From assembly GCA_025210805.1 (NCBI GenBank), contig JAOAQX010000023.1, positions 62,001 through 126,000 on the forward strand: a DNA stretch of 64,000 nucleotides. The letters are read 5' to 3'. A program made the position numbers and the translations under genes. The stretch comes from Flavobacteriales bacterium. Its GTDB lineage: Bacteria; Bacteroidota; Bacteroidia; Flavobacteriales; CAJXXR01. Of this stretch, positions 1 to 8,539 are shown piece by piece. Position 1 is the stretch's first letter; each line of letters begins with the position of its first letter. Under the pieces are notes generated by a model. That model ran no database searches and was not told the DNA's origin. It saw nothing but the letters and a program-made list of their open reading frames with translations.

Positions 1-553
1 CAATAAATTCTCTTGGATTCGTTAGAAATTCAATAGCACTTGATTTTTTAATATCTTCAAAAATGATTTCCATTTTAGGTTCAAACAAAACACCATCTGT
101 ATTCATAAGTAGTAAGTTATTTTTTATACAAATACTTATCATACCTTCCATGAATTTTTTTGCTGTTTCTAAGTTTCTTAAGTCTGTTCGGAATTGGAAT
201 TCACTTATCTCAAGTGTTTTATTATTAAGTGCAATATGGCAATCATTATCTTCTTCTTTTTCTGAATCACCTTTCCAACTAATAAAGTATTTATCATTAC
301 TCCAATTATCTCTTTTTACAAGTTTGTCGATTTGACTCATAGTTTCTTGAATATTTAGAGTAGAACTTTTCCACCATTTGATTGTTTGAGCATCTTCAAA
401 TTCTGGGGCAGGAAATCCATTATCAAATTTTACGGTTTCCCAATAATCTTTCCAAGCTTTTTTATCAATAAAAAGTGTGTTTGGAACTTCTCCAAATTTT
501 TCAACTACTGCACTCTTTGGAAGAATGGTGAGTTGATATTGCCAAATAGCCAT
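1..553 (-). CDS. Hypothetical protein, cut by window edge
   Basis: An open frame on the minus strand starts at ATG (553-551), encodes MAIWQYQLTILPKS at its N-terminus and is still open at base 1, giving at least 184 residues. The protein is mixed polar/aromatic with no signal peptide or membrane segment, and I recognise no catalytic motif. Its style, with many W, Y, E and K, is like immunity or toxin-associated proteins, but that is only an impression. The stop codon lies outside the window. Confidence is in the coding call, not in a function. Confidence 0.75.
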   Translation of the reverse strand, partial: MAIWQYQLTILPKSAVVEKFGEVPNTLFIDKKAWKDYWETVKFDNGFPAPEFEDAQTIKWWKSSTLNIQETMSQIDKLVKRDNWSNDKYFISWKGDSEKEEDNDCHIALNNKTLEISEFQFRTDLRNLETAKKFMEGMISICIKNNLLLMNTDGVLFEPKMEIIFEDIKKSSAIEFLTNPREFI

Positions 554-632
554 AGTTTTTTGTGTTTGATAATCAGGCTTTATGAGTTGTTATGATTTTG
601 TTAATCAAGCTCTTTAAACCAGATTTAGGTTG

Positions 633-780
633 TTATAATTCCCAATATCCATTTTTTTCGTGAATTATTCTTAAAATTGGTTCGTTCTTTTCAAGTACTG
701 CCTTATTTAGAGATTTTTTTTTCTTCTCTAAATTTCCTCCAAGGCTTATTCAATAATTGTTTATGGGTTTTGGTGTTCAT
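633..780 (-). pseudogene. Small protein gene with a poly-A frameshift
   Basis: On the minus strand an ATG at 780-778 opens a frame reading MNTKTHKQLLNKPWRKFREE. It then meets a run of nine A (714-722 as T on the plus strand) and soon stops. Removing one A joins it to a second frame that ends ...IIHEKNGYWEL at a stop at 633-635, giving a coherent protein of about 49 residues. Seen directly: both frames and the homopolymer. Inferred: a slippage mutation, a sequencing error, or slippage during expression. No family recognised. Confidence 0.45.
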
Positions 781-893
781 CTGTTCGACTACCCGCCTTG
801 GGTCGGAAATTCTTAACGAAAATCAAATATTATACTACCAAAAAGACATCTGCCATTTCTGAGCTTCCTTGGTAAAACATGTGGTTAAGCATA

Positions 894-1748
894 TTACTTA
901 TTTAAAAAAAAATCAACCTCATTATTTGAAAGATAATCTATCAGTTCTGCAACCTTTTTATTTTTCAAGCTTTTCCGAGCAAAAGACAAACCTATTTCCC
1001 TGAAATTTTTTGGTCCGTTATAATTTTTCACCTTGAATCCCGCCCAACCTCTAACAAAATATTCAGGTAGAAATGTAATACCAAGTCCAGACATTAATAA
1101 CGTTAGTACCTCATTTTTGCTTTGGCAATTTGCAATAGTATTCCATTTCTCTCCTGAGTTATTTAAAATTGCAAGACTTTGTTGATGTGCTTCACAAGGA
1201 GGACAATGGATAAAAGGTTCTCCGCTTAAGTCCATTATTTCAATGGTTTCTTTTTCTACCAATGGATTATTCTCAGGAATACAAAGCACATAATTCTCTT
1301 TTACAAGTGGTAGAAACAAATGTTCTTCAAATTTCCATTCTCTAATTAATAGGTTTATTTCACAATCACGCCCGGTTGGTCTCACGTCCCATTCCATATC
1401 ACCTAAAACCTTTGACGCCTCCTTGAAAAAATCATTTTTAAATTCTTGAGGAAGACTTTCTGCTATTCCAATAATTATTTTGTGCTTAAAATTCTCCTCT
1501 TTAAACATTTCGGGAATTGCATTTAATTCCCCCAAAATTCTTTTGGCAATGGGATATAAATAATGTGCATCTTCCTTTATTTCAACACCTCGTTTATGTC
1601 GCCGAAACAGTTCTTTTCCAATTTTTTCCTCTAACTGTTTTAGCCCATTTGAAATATTTGGTTGTGAAACAAAACATTTTTCAGCAGCTCTCGACAGGTT
1701 TTGTTCTTCGTAAATCGCTACAAAAAACCTTAACAATCTGTCATCCAT
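894..1748 (-). CDS. LysR family transcriptional regulator
   Basis: A 284-residue protein with the LysR layout: an N-terminal winged helix-turn-helix (about residues 1-60, containing SRAAEKCFVSQPNISNGLKQ) and a C-terminal ligand-binding domain of two alpha/beta lobes. LysR proteins are cytoplasmic DNA-binding regulators that respond to small molecules and often control the divergently transcribed neighbour. Here the divergent neighbour is an SDR oxidoreductase starting 122 bp away, so that gene is the likely target. The domain resembles the OxyR/CysB-like group in length, but the effector cannot be told. Start ATG 1748 fits the family N-terminus. Confidence 0.9.
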   Translation of the reverse strand: MDDRLLRFFVAIYEEQNLSRAAEKCFVSQPNISNGLKQLEEKIGKELFRRHKRGVEIKEDAHYLYPIAKRILGELNAIPEMFKEENFKHKIIIGIAESLPQEFKNDFFKEASKVLGDMEWDVRPTGRDCEINLLIREWKFEEHLFLPLVKENYVLCIPENNPLVEKETIEIMDLSGEPFIHCPPCEAHQQSLAILNNSGEKWNTIANCQSKNEVLTLLMSGLGITFLPEYFVRGWAGFKVKNYNGPKNFREIGLSFARKSLKNKKVAELIDYLSNNEVDFFLNK

Positions 1749-1784
1749 AATTATTTCTTATAATAATTATTCAAAATTAGTATT

Positions 1785-1814
1785 TTGACGATATAAATAT
1801 ACAACATACTTTTG
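1785..1814 (+). promoter_or_regulatory. Bacteroidota-type promoter of the SDR gene
   Basis: A TTG (1785-1787) is followed after 19 nt by TACTTTTG (1807-1814), matching the flavobacterial -33/-7 pattern TTG...TAnnTTTG. It lies 57 bp before the SDR start in the LysR-SDR intergenic space, where the LysR protein would bind. Basis: sequence match to the known consensus. Confidence 0.6.
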
Positions 1815-1870
1815 TAATGTCTTTATTTAATTGACCTTATTGGTTATAAAGATTTAAAATACTTATTATC

Positions 1871-2602
1871 ATGAAAACTAGTAACAAATTAATTGTAATT
1901 ACCGGGGCAAGTTCAGGTTTCGGTTTAGAAATGGCAAAACAATTCGTTAAGGATGGTTACCCGTTACTTTTATTGGCTCGCAGAATTGAAAAAATGGAAG
2001 CTTTAAAACTTCCTAATACAATGTGTAGAAAAGTTGATGTTACCAATAAGAAAGATTTTGAGGCTGCCGTTCGTGAAGCTGAAGCAAAATATGGTAAAAC
2101 AGACTTGATCGTCAATAATGCTGGCGTAATGCTTTTAGGCGATATTGCGACTCAGGAAGCAAAAGAGTGGAAGACCATGTTAGATGTTAATGTAATGGGC
2201 GTAATGAATGGAATGCAAATCGTGATGAACGATATGAAAGAAAGAAAAAGTGGAACCATCATTAATATTTCTTCAATTGCGGGAGTTCAGCCATTTGGCA
2301 ATCATGCCGCATATTGTGCAAGTAAATTTGGCGTAACAGGATTAACTAGAGTTGTTCGTGGAGAAATGTCTCCATTTAATGTCCGTGTATTATCGATAAT
2401 GCCTGGGGCTGTTAAAACAGAACTTTTAGGACACACTACAGACCAAAGTATTATTGATGGTTACAATGAGTGGAAAGAATCAGTAGGTGCAGTTAATATT
2501 ACAGCAGAAGATGTTGCCCAAACTATAAAGTACGCCTACGAACTTCCTCAATCAGTTTCTTTACGTGAAATTATTATTACTGACACTATGCAAGATGCAT
2601 AG
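1871..2602 (+). CDS. SDR family NAD(P)-dependent oxidoreductase
   Basis: A classical short-chain dehydrogenase/reductase of 243 residues. Visible motifs are the Rossmann glycine motif TGASSGFG near residue 11, NNAGV near residue 86, the catalytic Ser in NISSIAG near 138, and YCASK (Tyr/Lys active site) near 151. The closest group in style is the YdfG/clavaldehyde-dehydrogenase-like SDRs that act on small alcohols or hydroxy acids; the substrate cannot be read from sequence. It is transcribed divergently from the LysR gene, which probably regulates it. Confidence 0.92.
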   Translation: MKTSNKLIVITGASSGFGLEMAKQFVKDGYPLLLLARRIEKMEALKLPNTMCRKVDVTNKKDFEAAVREAEAKYGKTDLIVNNAGVMLLGDIATQEAKEWKTMLDVNVMGVMNGMQIVMNDMKERKSGTIINISSIAGVQPFGNHAAYCASKFGVTGLTRVVRGEMSPFNVRVLSIMPGAVKTELLGHTTDQSIIDGYNEWKESVGAVNITAEDVAQTIKYAYELPQSVSLREIIITDTMQDA

Positions 2603-2845
2603 TCAGAATTCTTGAATGGGTAAAGAAAGTGTCTCCATCTTTCATCTATTGAGACATTAAGATGAATAAAATTTAAATCACGTATTATTTCTTGTGATAG
2701 TTTTACAATCGATGTAAATACTCAAAAAGCAAACAAAAAATAATAAAAGTCATTCTTATCATCACTGGTAGAGTGGCTTTTTTGATTGGCAAGTTTTTCT
2801 AGCATGATCAGCTGTCGACTGTCCCGAAGGGTGTACACTATGTAC

Positions 2846-3128
2846 CATGTTGACTAAACCTGCTTCACGGGTAGCTGATTTCCCAAAATACATAAAACCA
2901 TAAAATGCTCTAATTTTAAGAAATTTAAAGATCATGAAAAAAGACCTTTGATTGCTCAAAAGTCTTCTTTTTATCTTCTTAAGTCCTGAAAAATGGATTT
3001 GTATAGCCTAAATTTATTTGTCGCAAAACTTGAAATGTTTTCCGAAACGCAAGTAAGCCGTTTCTCTGTGTAATTTAAGAAAGTTGTAATGCCGATACAT
3101 TACTAAAAGTCAATTAGGAACTCATAGT
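2846..3128 (-). repeat. Spacer repeat A, copy 1 (truncated)
   Basis: This copy has the left border (TTGACTAAACCTGCTTCACGGG), the terminator-like hairpin with GACCTTTGATTGCTC (2941-2968), and the first half of the 65-nt element. It then jumps to a short TTATTATTTT junction at the stop of the gene at 3131. The part with the CTCTGCGAGCAATC palindrome is missing. It follows the stop codon of the minus-strand gene, as every A copy does. The stretch 2603-2845 between the SDR gene and this repeat holds no gene I can support. Confidence 0.85.
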
Positions 3129-3130
3129 TA

Positions 3131-3820
3131 TTATTTTCTGAATATGACTTTATGTATTCGCAATTCTATTTTCATTCCGCCGATTCCAGTTCGTTCCATA
3201 AAGTGTGTCCCCATTGGTTTTCCTAAGTCAATTTTTTCTATTCTCGATAAATAATATTCTGCATCTCTTGCCGAAAACTTTGATAAAGATTCTAACTTTA
3301 AATCACGAATATTTTTTGCAAAAACCTTAGCAGTTGTCGGTTCAATTTCCTTAACGATTCCGATTTCTGATGGTAATTCAGAATCTGTTCCGTTAAAGAA
3401 ATGCATACTTTTTCTAACTCTCTTTTTGGGTTTAAACCCAAATGGTGCGGGAATCAGTAATTCACCATTATGTGTGTAATTGTTGTTCCCGTATTCCGAA
3501 TTTGAATATATTGCCTTGGTATAAGTTTTGTTTTCTGTTTGTTGGAAATTTAGAGGGGTTTTGAAAGGATTTTTTAAATCTAATACTTTGTTCTCAGAAT
3601 CAAGACTTAAATCACAATCTTCTGGTAAATTGAATGTCACTTCGCAGTCACAAAATCCACCATTCAATTCCAAAACATCAACTAAATCTGCTTTATTAAT
3701 TCCGTTTTTTTCAGCCCATTCAAAAGTGTTTTTTAAAGAATGGTCACAACCAATTTTTTCAATTCGATTTTCTATAAAGACACAAAGGTCAGTAACTTGA
3801 TTTTCTGTTAATACGGTCAT
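3131..3820 (-). CDS. DUF2695-like protein with a second C-terminal domain
   Basis: A 229-residue protein. Residues about 20-65 (CDHSLKNTFEWAEKNGI, then GGFCDCEVTFNL) look like the small DUF2695 family, which normally stands alone at about 80-100 residues. Here a second region of about 100 residues follows, rich in basic and aromatic residues, that I cannot assign. Upstream, 13 bp before the ATG, is GTTATGC, which fits an integron R' core at a cassette start. The stop codon abuts spacer repeat A copy 1. The gene is the last unit of cluster I. Function unknown. Confidence 0.75.
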   Translation of the reverse strand: MTVLTENQVTDLCVFIENRIEKIGCDHSLKNTFEWAEKNGINKADLVDVLELNGGFCDCEVTFNLPEDCDLSLDSENKVLDLKNPFKTPLNFQQTENKTYTKAIYSNSEYGNNNYTHNGELLIPAPFGFKPKKRVRKSMHFFNGTDSELPSEIGIVKEIEPTTAKVFAKNIRDLKLESLSKFSARDAEYYLSRIEKIDLGKPMGTHFMERTGIGGMKIELRIHKVIFRK

Positions 3821-3832
3821 TTCTTTAATTAT

Positions 3833-3893
3833 GCATAACGCTTGGTGTATGTTGTCATAGCATCACGCAGGGCGCCATATATTATATATTTTG
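3833..3893 (-). other. Possible attC-like junction, R' core GTTATGC
   Basis: On the minus strand, GTTATGC (3839-3833) sits just before the DUF2695-like gene. It is preceded by short inverted sequences, then TTCAAC at the end of repeat A copy 2. Its position between two units and its core match an attC end, but the internal palindrome is weaker than in the other sites. Confidence 0.4.
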
Positions 3894-4291
3894 TTGAACT
3901 AAACCCGTTTCACGGCTAGCTTTTCTCAAAAGTACATAAAACTACAAAATTCTCTAATTTTAAGAAATTTAAAGATCACCAAAAAAGACCTTTGATTGCT
4001 CAAAAGTCTTCTCTTTATCTTCTTAAGTCCTGAAAAATGGATTTGTATAGCCTAAACTTATTTGTCGCAAAACCCATATTTTGAAATGTTTTTCGAAACG
4101 CAAGTAAACCATTTCTCTGTATATTTTAAGAAAGGTGTAATGCCGATACATTACTAAAAGTCAATTATGAACAAAGTGAACTAATTGAATATTTAGTAAG
4201 TAATCGGTGCAACAGCTTGGTTTTTAGATAATCCCGATGTTTCGGGATCTTTAGGTTTTGCTCTGCGAGCAATCCGAAGACTTAGTTATTG
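3891..4291 (-). repeat. Spacer repeat A, copy 2 (full length)
   Basis: A full-length copy running on the plus strand from TTGAACTAAACCCG to GAAGACTTAGTTATTG. In order it holds the bidirectional terminator hairpin (3978-4012), a conserved AT-rich block, the 65-nt element (4143-4207), a small CCCGATGTTTCGGG palindrome, and the CTCTGCGAGCAATCCGAAGAC half-palindrome. It closely matches copy 7 at 49909-50312. It lies directly after the stop of the AbiJ-like gene on the minus strand. Confidence 0.9.
4143..4207. repeat. 65-nt conserved element, copy 1
   Basis: The element runs from CCGATACATTA to AAGTAATCGG. CCGAT pairs with ATCGG, TTACTAAA with TTTAGTAA, and TCAATTA with TAATTGA, so it can fold into one long hairpin. 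Other copies are at 17602, 50164 and 56372, all exactly 65 nt. Confidence 0.7.
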
Positions 4292-4301
4292 TAAACCGTT
4301 T

Positions 4302-5150
4302 TTATTTCTTACTTATTAAATAATTCACAAAAGCTGAACAGGCGATTAACATAAATCTAGCTTCTTCCATATCAACTTTCACATTTTTTTCAAGTAAAGA
4401 ATGTCTAATTCCACCTTCATCAGAAGTATAGCCATAAAGTGAACTAAACGCACTTTTAAGACTTTTTGGAATATTATGTTTTTTCTCGATAATCTTTAAT
4501 GCTTGACCTAATGTCGTTTTATTGTCTTGAACAATTATTTTTGATAGTGACTCCACGGCAGAAATTGATTCCTTAATCGAATTTCGATAATCAGGATCCT
4601 TTTTATCCGCATAAAGTTCAACAGCCCTTTTCAAATGGGTTTTTACAGAATTGAATTTTCCAGAATATTTAATGGCATTTTCAATTTTAACAACCTCTTC
4701 TTTAGAGTTAATTTCTACTAAATTCCCATCAACAAATCTGTAAGCTGACATCTCTCTTTTTAGAAATTCGTTAAACAGATTCGAATGTAAATTGTCGTCA
4801 TAGTTCACACAAAATTCAACAAAATCTAACGCTAAATCCCATTCGACTTTATAAAACCATTTCCTAACTTCATTTTGAGCTTCAGAGTATTGAACTTGTC
4901 CATAATAATTACGATATTGTATCGGAAGATTGTCAATCGGTCTTTTGAAAAAATGCATCCAAATACTCCGAAAAAGCTTGCTTCTTGGCGACCATTTTTC
5001 TCGTCCATATCTGTCAGTATCTTCGTTTTTAGATTCGATTACTAATTCGATAATCAATGTCCAAAGAGAGTTTCTAAGTTCAGGACTTAGGTTTTCTTTT
5101 TCAAGTTCAACTTTTATGGCCCTTTTTCCTATTCTTTGTGAAAATCTCAT
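4302..5150 (-). CDS. AbiJ-NTD4 family protein, probable phage-defence (abortive infection) gene
   Basis: A 282-residue protein. The N-terminus (FSQRIGKR..., then LSPELRNSLWTLI) has the pattern of AbiJ-NTD4 domains. The C-terminal part (about 190-282) is helical and contains SAVESLSK and GGIRHSLLE, a HEPN-like arrangement typical of abortive-infection proteins. Such proteins are thought to act as RNases or growth-arrest effectors; that activity is inferred from the family. The unit starts with GTTGTTGTAAACC and ends with GGTTTACAATAAC, complementary to each other, the clearest cassette-like boundary pair in the window. The leader repeat lies upstream, spacer A downstream. Confidence 0.75.
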   Translation of the reverse strand: MRFSQRIGKRAIKVELEKENLSPELRNSLWTLIIELVIESKNEDTDRYGREKWSPRSKLFRSIWMHFFKRPIDNLPIQYRNYYGQVQYSEAQNEVRKWFYKVEWDLALDFVEFCVNYDDNLHSNLFNEFLKREMSAYRFVDGNLVEINSKEEVVKIENAIKYSGKFNSVKTHLKRAVELYADKKDPDYRNSIKESISAVESLSKIIVQDNKTTLGQALKIIEKKHNIPKSLKSAFSSLYGYTSDEGGIRHSLLEKNVKVDMEEARFMLIACSAFVNYLISKK

Positions 5151-5172
5151 TCCTTTTGTTCAAATGGTTTAC

Positions 5173-5430
5173 AACAACCATATAAACACACCCTCACAGA
5201 AAAAGGTGTGTTTATACACCTTATACGTTTATACTTTCTCTGTCATAATCAAAAACACAAAAAGCCCAGTAAATACAGGTTTTGGAAGTGAATCTAGAGG
5301 TACTATTTATATTTCTGAATATCATGAAACTAAGGTACAAAAAACAATTTTATGGAGAAAAATAACCGAATAATTATTCAGTTATTGTCTTTGGCTTTGT
5401 TTTCTAAAAAGTGTCAATAGCCCCGTTAGA
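5173..5430 (-). repeat. Leader repeat B, copy 1
   Basis: Lies immediately 5' (minus strand) of the AbiJ-like gene. Its first 57 bp (5173-5229) form an imperfect palindrome: AACAACC, then ATAAACACACC, a short loop, GGTGTGTTTAT, then GTATAAGG-type sequence and GTT, read on the plus strand. Then follows a conserved block (GCCCAGTAAATACAGG, AATCTAGAGGTACTATTT, CTAAGGTAC). The far end (about 5400-5430) resembles a degenerate TAGCCCCGATAGAGG element and overlaps the 3' end of the next gene. Copies: 17087, 18339, 53025. Confidence 0.88.
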
Positions 5431-6162
5431 GGTGGTTTTCTTTTTCTTTTTAATAAGTTTTTTGAAGATTAAAATATGTAGGAAAATAATTGTGGCTGGT
5501 GCAAAAGCAGGAATCCAACTAAACGGAAAAGTTCCAAATTGCTCAATGCCTTGTGAGTTATTATTCATTGCTTGTTCTGTTACAATTATTGCTGTTATTA
5601 ATACAGAAACAATATCCATAAGTCCTATGATATTGAATATCCAAACGAAAATTTTTGAAAACTTCATGTTCTTTTTTAAGGCAAAAAACACAGGTATGGC
5701 AATAATTGATGACACGATATCTCCTGTTCCTCCCAAAAGTGCAAATTGCTTAGGTAAGGCATTAAAATGATAAGCAATAATGAAAAACACCCCTACAAAT
5801 CTAAATATATGAATAGCAACTAATTGTTCTATTTTAATGTGCTCAAATACCAATTTGAACCATTCTGTTTTTTGAACCCAAAAAAAGTAAAAGAGAAACA
5901 GAGGTAAAATGGCTGTTAACATTATACGAGGAGGAATGGCATTTTTAGCAAAAAAACCTGTTAAGGAAATCAGTGAAATAATTATAAAATAAGAGAGATA
6001 AAAGAGACTGATTTTTTTATTTATTTCGGAACTTTTTCCTAGATGGTTATCTATGATAGTTACCTTCACAGATTTGATAATTAATAGTATAGGAATTGTT
6101 CCAAAGCTTAAAATAAATAGAATTGATATCCAAATAGGAACTTGTGTAAGTGATAAATCCAT
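5404..6162 (-). CDS. Multi-pass membrane protein of unknown function
   Basis: A 252-residue hydrophobic protein with about seven predicted membrane helices, beginning at residues 8-28 and ending around 215-235, and a basic C-terminal tail (KKLIKKKKK). I know similar uncharacterised proteins in Bacteroidota but no function. The gene lies 66 bp downstream of a Crp-like regulator on the same strand, so the two are probably co-transcribed. Its last codons run into the distal edge of leader repeat B, and the C-terminal tail (SNGAIDTF) is encoded by that repeat-like DNA, so the natural C-terminus may have been altered. Confidence 0.85.
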   Translation of the reverse strand: MDLSLTQVPIWISILFILSFGTIPILLIIKSVKVTIIDNHLGKSSEINKKISLFYLSYFIIISLISLTGFFAKNAIPPRIMLTAILPLFLFYFFWVQKTEWFKLVFEHIKIEQLVAIHIFRFVGVFFIIAYHFNALPKQFALLGGTGDIVSSIIAIPVFFALKKNMKFSKIFVWIFNIIGLMDIVSVLITAIIVTEQAMNNNSQGIEQFGTFPFSWIPAFAPATIIFLHILIFKKLIKKKKKTTSNGAIDTF

Positions 6163-6228
6163 AATGTGTTTGTTTTTTTTACAAAAATGGACGAATAGTT
6201 TCTATTTAAAGTTGCCATTTGGCAACTG

Positions 6229-6795
6229 TTAATTTATATTTTTTCTGATTCTACTCAAAGAATGTTTCGTTATTCCTAGATACGAAGCAATAATATTTAG
6301 AGGAACCTGCTCAATTATCTCAGGATGAGAAATCTTTAGATTGAGATATCTTTCTTGAGCAGTTTCTTTGTGAAAAGAAATCATTCTGTTCTTTGTATGC
6401 TCATAATTTAAAGTTAAAAGCATTCTTCCCCATTCTCTAAATTCAGGAATATTATGAAAACAGTGTTGAACATTTGAATAACTTATTGTGTGCATCACAC
6501 AGTCGGTTACAAGCTCATAGTACTCCTCGCTTGGTTTCTGTCCAAAAAATGATAGATAATCATTTAGAAAATCAGGCGATGAAAAAAACCTCGTGGTAAC
6601 TTCATTTCCATTCAAATCAATAATATAACTCCTAATTATTCCAGATTCTAAAAAGTAAGACTTTCTACTTGTTTTTCCTTCTTGGATGATCAAAGTTCCT
6701 TTTTCAATAGATTCTTTACTGAAATAAGTTGTAATTAAGTCTGCCTTTTCGTTTGACATGAACTTAATACTTTTCAAAAATTCACGAAGATTCAT
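6229..6795 (-). CDS. Crp/Fnr family transcriptional regulator
   Basis: A 188-residue protein with a cyclic-nucleotide-binding-type beta-roll (about 10-115, including KGTLIIQEGKTSRKSYFLESG) and a short C-terminal helix-turn-helix (PLNIIASYLGITKHSLSRIR, about 165-184). It resembles the Bacteroidota group of Crp-like sensors that lack the full cAMP-binding residues, so the ligand is uncertain. It probably forms an operon with the downstream membrane protein. The sequence shows no obvious operator. Confidence 0.88.
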   Translation of the reverse strand: MNLREFLKSIKFMSNEKADLITTYFSKESIEKGTLIIQEGKTSRKSYFLESGIIRSYIIDLNGNEVTTRFFSSPDFLNDYLSFFGQKPSEEYYELVTDCVMHTISYSNVQHCFHNIPEFREWGRMLLTLNYEHTKNRMISFHKETAQERYLNLKISHPEIIEQVPLNIIASYLGITKHSLSRIRKNIN

Positions 6796-6980
6796 GGGCT
6801 AATGTTTTTTTATCGATCACTATAGATACTATCAGGATTTTTCGCTAAGTTACTGATTACTTTCAGGTAATTAAATTTTAATAATGTGTCGGTATGGTGT
6901 TAGTAGATTGAAAGTTTAAGTAATTGTAGTTCTTTTACTTAGTTTTATGATAGGGCTTGATGATCAATATTTGATGTTAT

Positions 6981-7475
6981 TTATTTTATTTCATATAAGC
7001 CTGTAACTTTTTCTAAATTGGTCATACTGTTAATTTCATAAAAATAATTCAATTGCCATTTTTGCGTCTGTTTAGCTTGTTTGTTTTTTGTAATATCCCA
7101 TTTTGGATAAACTCGGAATCCTCGTTTTCCTTCTTTCATTTTTGTGGAAATAATTCCTTTTTTTATTAATATAGTTTTTGGGAAAACAAACTGTCCAAAT
7201 TCAGTCTCAGTTCTTACGTTAACAATATAAAAGTCAATTGGATCAAATTCGTTGAATGGTTCGGTCACACCATCTTGATTTCTTTTCCAAAAGGTGACAA
7301 ATTGTCCAACTTTTTTTGGTGTTATTTTAGCATTTCTACTTAAAATATTCAGCCCTTTCAATTGAAATCTGCAAGCATGATATTCCTTGCCCTCTGTTTC
7401 GATTTTCATGTCTGAAATTCCAAGTGAGCATTTGTCATATATTTCCGTTTTTATTTGGTGAAGATTTTTGTCCAT
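6981..7475 (-). CDS. MepB family protein
   Basis: A 164-residue protein matching the MepB family in length and in motifs such as EGKEYHACRFQL, VGQFVTFWKRN and FGQFVFPK, with the C-terminal GKRGFRVYPKWD block. MepB is encoded beside the MepRA multidrug-efflux system in Staphylococcus, but its biochemical role is unknown. No efflux gene is next to it here. The gene stands alone on the minus strand. Confidence 0.85.
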   Translation of the reverse strand: MDKNLHQIKTEIYDKCSLGISDMKIETEGKEYHACRFQLKGLNILSRNAKITPKKVGQFVTFWKRNQDGVTEPFNEFDPIDFYIVNVRTETEFGQFVFPKTILIKKGIISTKMKEGKRGFRVYPKWDITKNKQAKQTQKWQLNYFYEINSMTNLEKVTGLYEIK

Positions 7476-7545
7476 TTACTTAATTTTTTCAGATTTTCAG
7501 TTATCACTTTCGTACTTCAAATAATATGTAAAAACTGGAATATAA

Positions 7546-8373
7546 TTAGTTATTTGTAGCCATTTTTCTTTTCATAACTTCTGCTAATTCATATTTTAAT
7601 TCGTCCGTAAATCCTGAAAGCCCAGGGATATCATTATATTCAACAATGTGTATTTTACCATTCTCTTCTTCAAGAATGTCAATAGCTAAAATGTCTGCTT
7701 TAATTTCTTTCTGTAATTGTTTGAGTTTATCAGATATATCTATTACTGGCACAAATTCAGTAAAATCTGTGGTTTCTATATTTGCTTTCCAATATCTCCC
7801 TTTTCTTGACATTGCCCAGACTTTGTCATTAATTACAATATATCGAATATCTTTTTTATAATCGATATAAGGTTCAATAGTTATATAATGCTCAGTAACA
7901 AATAGTAAGTCCTTGATGTCTTGCCATCTCTTTTCGTTTTCTATTAAAACCTTACCAAATCCTCCATGAAAATTTCCAACTTTTACAACAAAAGGAAAAT
8001 CAATTTTAATATTCTTTAAATGATGAGACTTTGTAACGACATTAAAATCTATAATTGGTAAACCTTGTTTTTTTATTGCTGATAACATTGATAATCTATC
8101 AAAACCTATTTTCAAAGTTTCAGCCGAGTTTACACAAGGGATACCACTTAGTTCAATCAAATTCAAAGCAGTTGTCTGAATTTCGGTTGGCTTAATTGCT
8201 CCAACTCTCCATAATATGCCATCGGGTTCAAAAACGCCATTCGAATCCGTAACAAAGAGTCTTCCATTTTTCAAAATCCAAGAAGTGTCTTGTATCGATT
8301 TCTGCATAACTTCAAAGTCAGGCAATAAATCTTGCCAATACTTTTCTCCGTTAACTACTAATATCTTTTTCAT
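7546..8373 (-). CDS. Synapsin-like/RimK-like ATP-grasp protein
   Basis: An ATP-grasp ligase-fold protein of 275 residues from the ATG at 8373; an upstream ATG at 8454 would add 27 mostly hydrophobic residues that do not fit the family. Visible features are the pre-ATP-grasp alpha/beta domain, FPFVVKVGNFHGGFGKV (ATP-binding glycine loop), and the C-terminal ILAIDILEEENGKIHIVEYN with the metal-binding Asp/Glu/Asn. The glycine-loop wording is close to eukaryotic synapsin. Such proteins join a carboxylate to an amine or peptide with ATP; the substrate is unknown. It is isolated from other pathway genes. Confidence 0.8.
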   Translation of the reverse strand: MKKILVVNGEKYWQDLLPDFEVMQKSIQDTSWILKNGRLFVTDSNGVFEPDGILWRVGAIKPTEIQTTALNLIELSGIPCVNSAETLKIGFDRLSMLSAIKKQGLPIIDFNVVTKSHHLKNIKIDFPFVVKVGNFHGGFGKVLIENEKRWQDIKDLLFVTEHYITIEPYIDYKKDIRYIVINDKVWAMSRKGRYWKANIETTDFTEFVPVIDISDKLKQLQKEIKADILAIDILEEENGKIHIVEYNDIPGLSGFTDELKYELAEVMKRKMATNN

Positions 8374-8539
8374 TTCTATTTTTTTTAAGTGAGCGATAAG
8401 AAATACCAAAAATAACCATGTTATAATATAGGAAATATTCTTCCTTCGTGGCATTCAAAAACATCAATAATACAAAGGTTGGTAATTGATTTACAAAATT
8501 TTATTTTAATATTTCAGAATATCCCTCTAAGGTACAAAA

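Noticed and set aside
63-862. Three plus-strand frames at the start of the window
   Set aside because: They are antisense to the minus-strand gene 1-553 and to the frameshifted small gene; their low-complexity F/S/I/L content is typical of shadows.
2762-2959. 65-codon frame in spacer A copy 1
   Set aside because: It runs through a non-coding repeat whose other copies have stops in that frame.
5330-5337. TACCTTAG (minus strand) in leader B as a firm promoter
   Set aside because: It is conserved in all four copies but departs from TAnnTTTG and has no well-placed -33 TTG, so it is mentioned only as a possibility.
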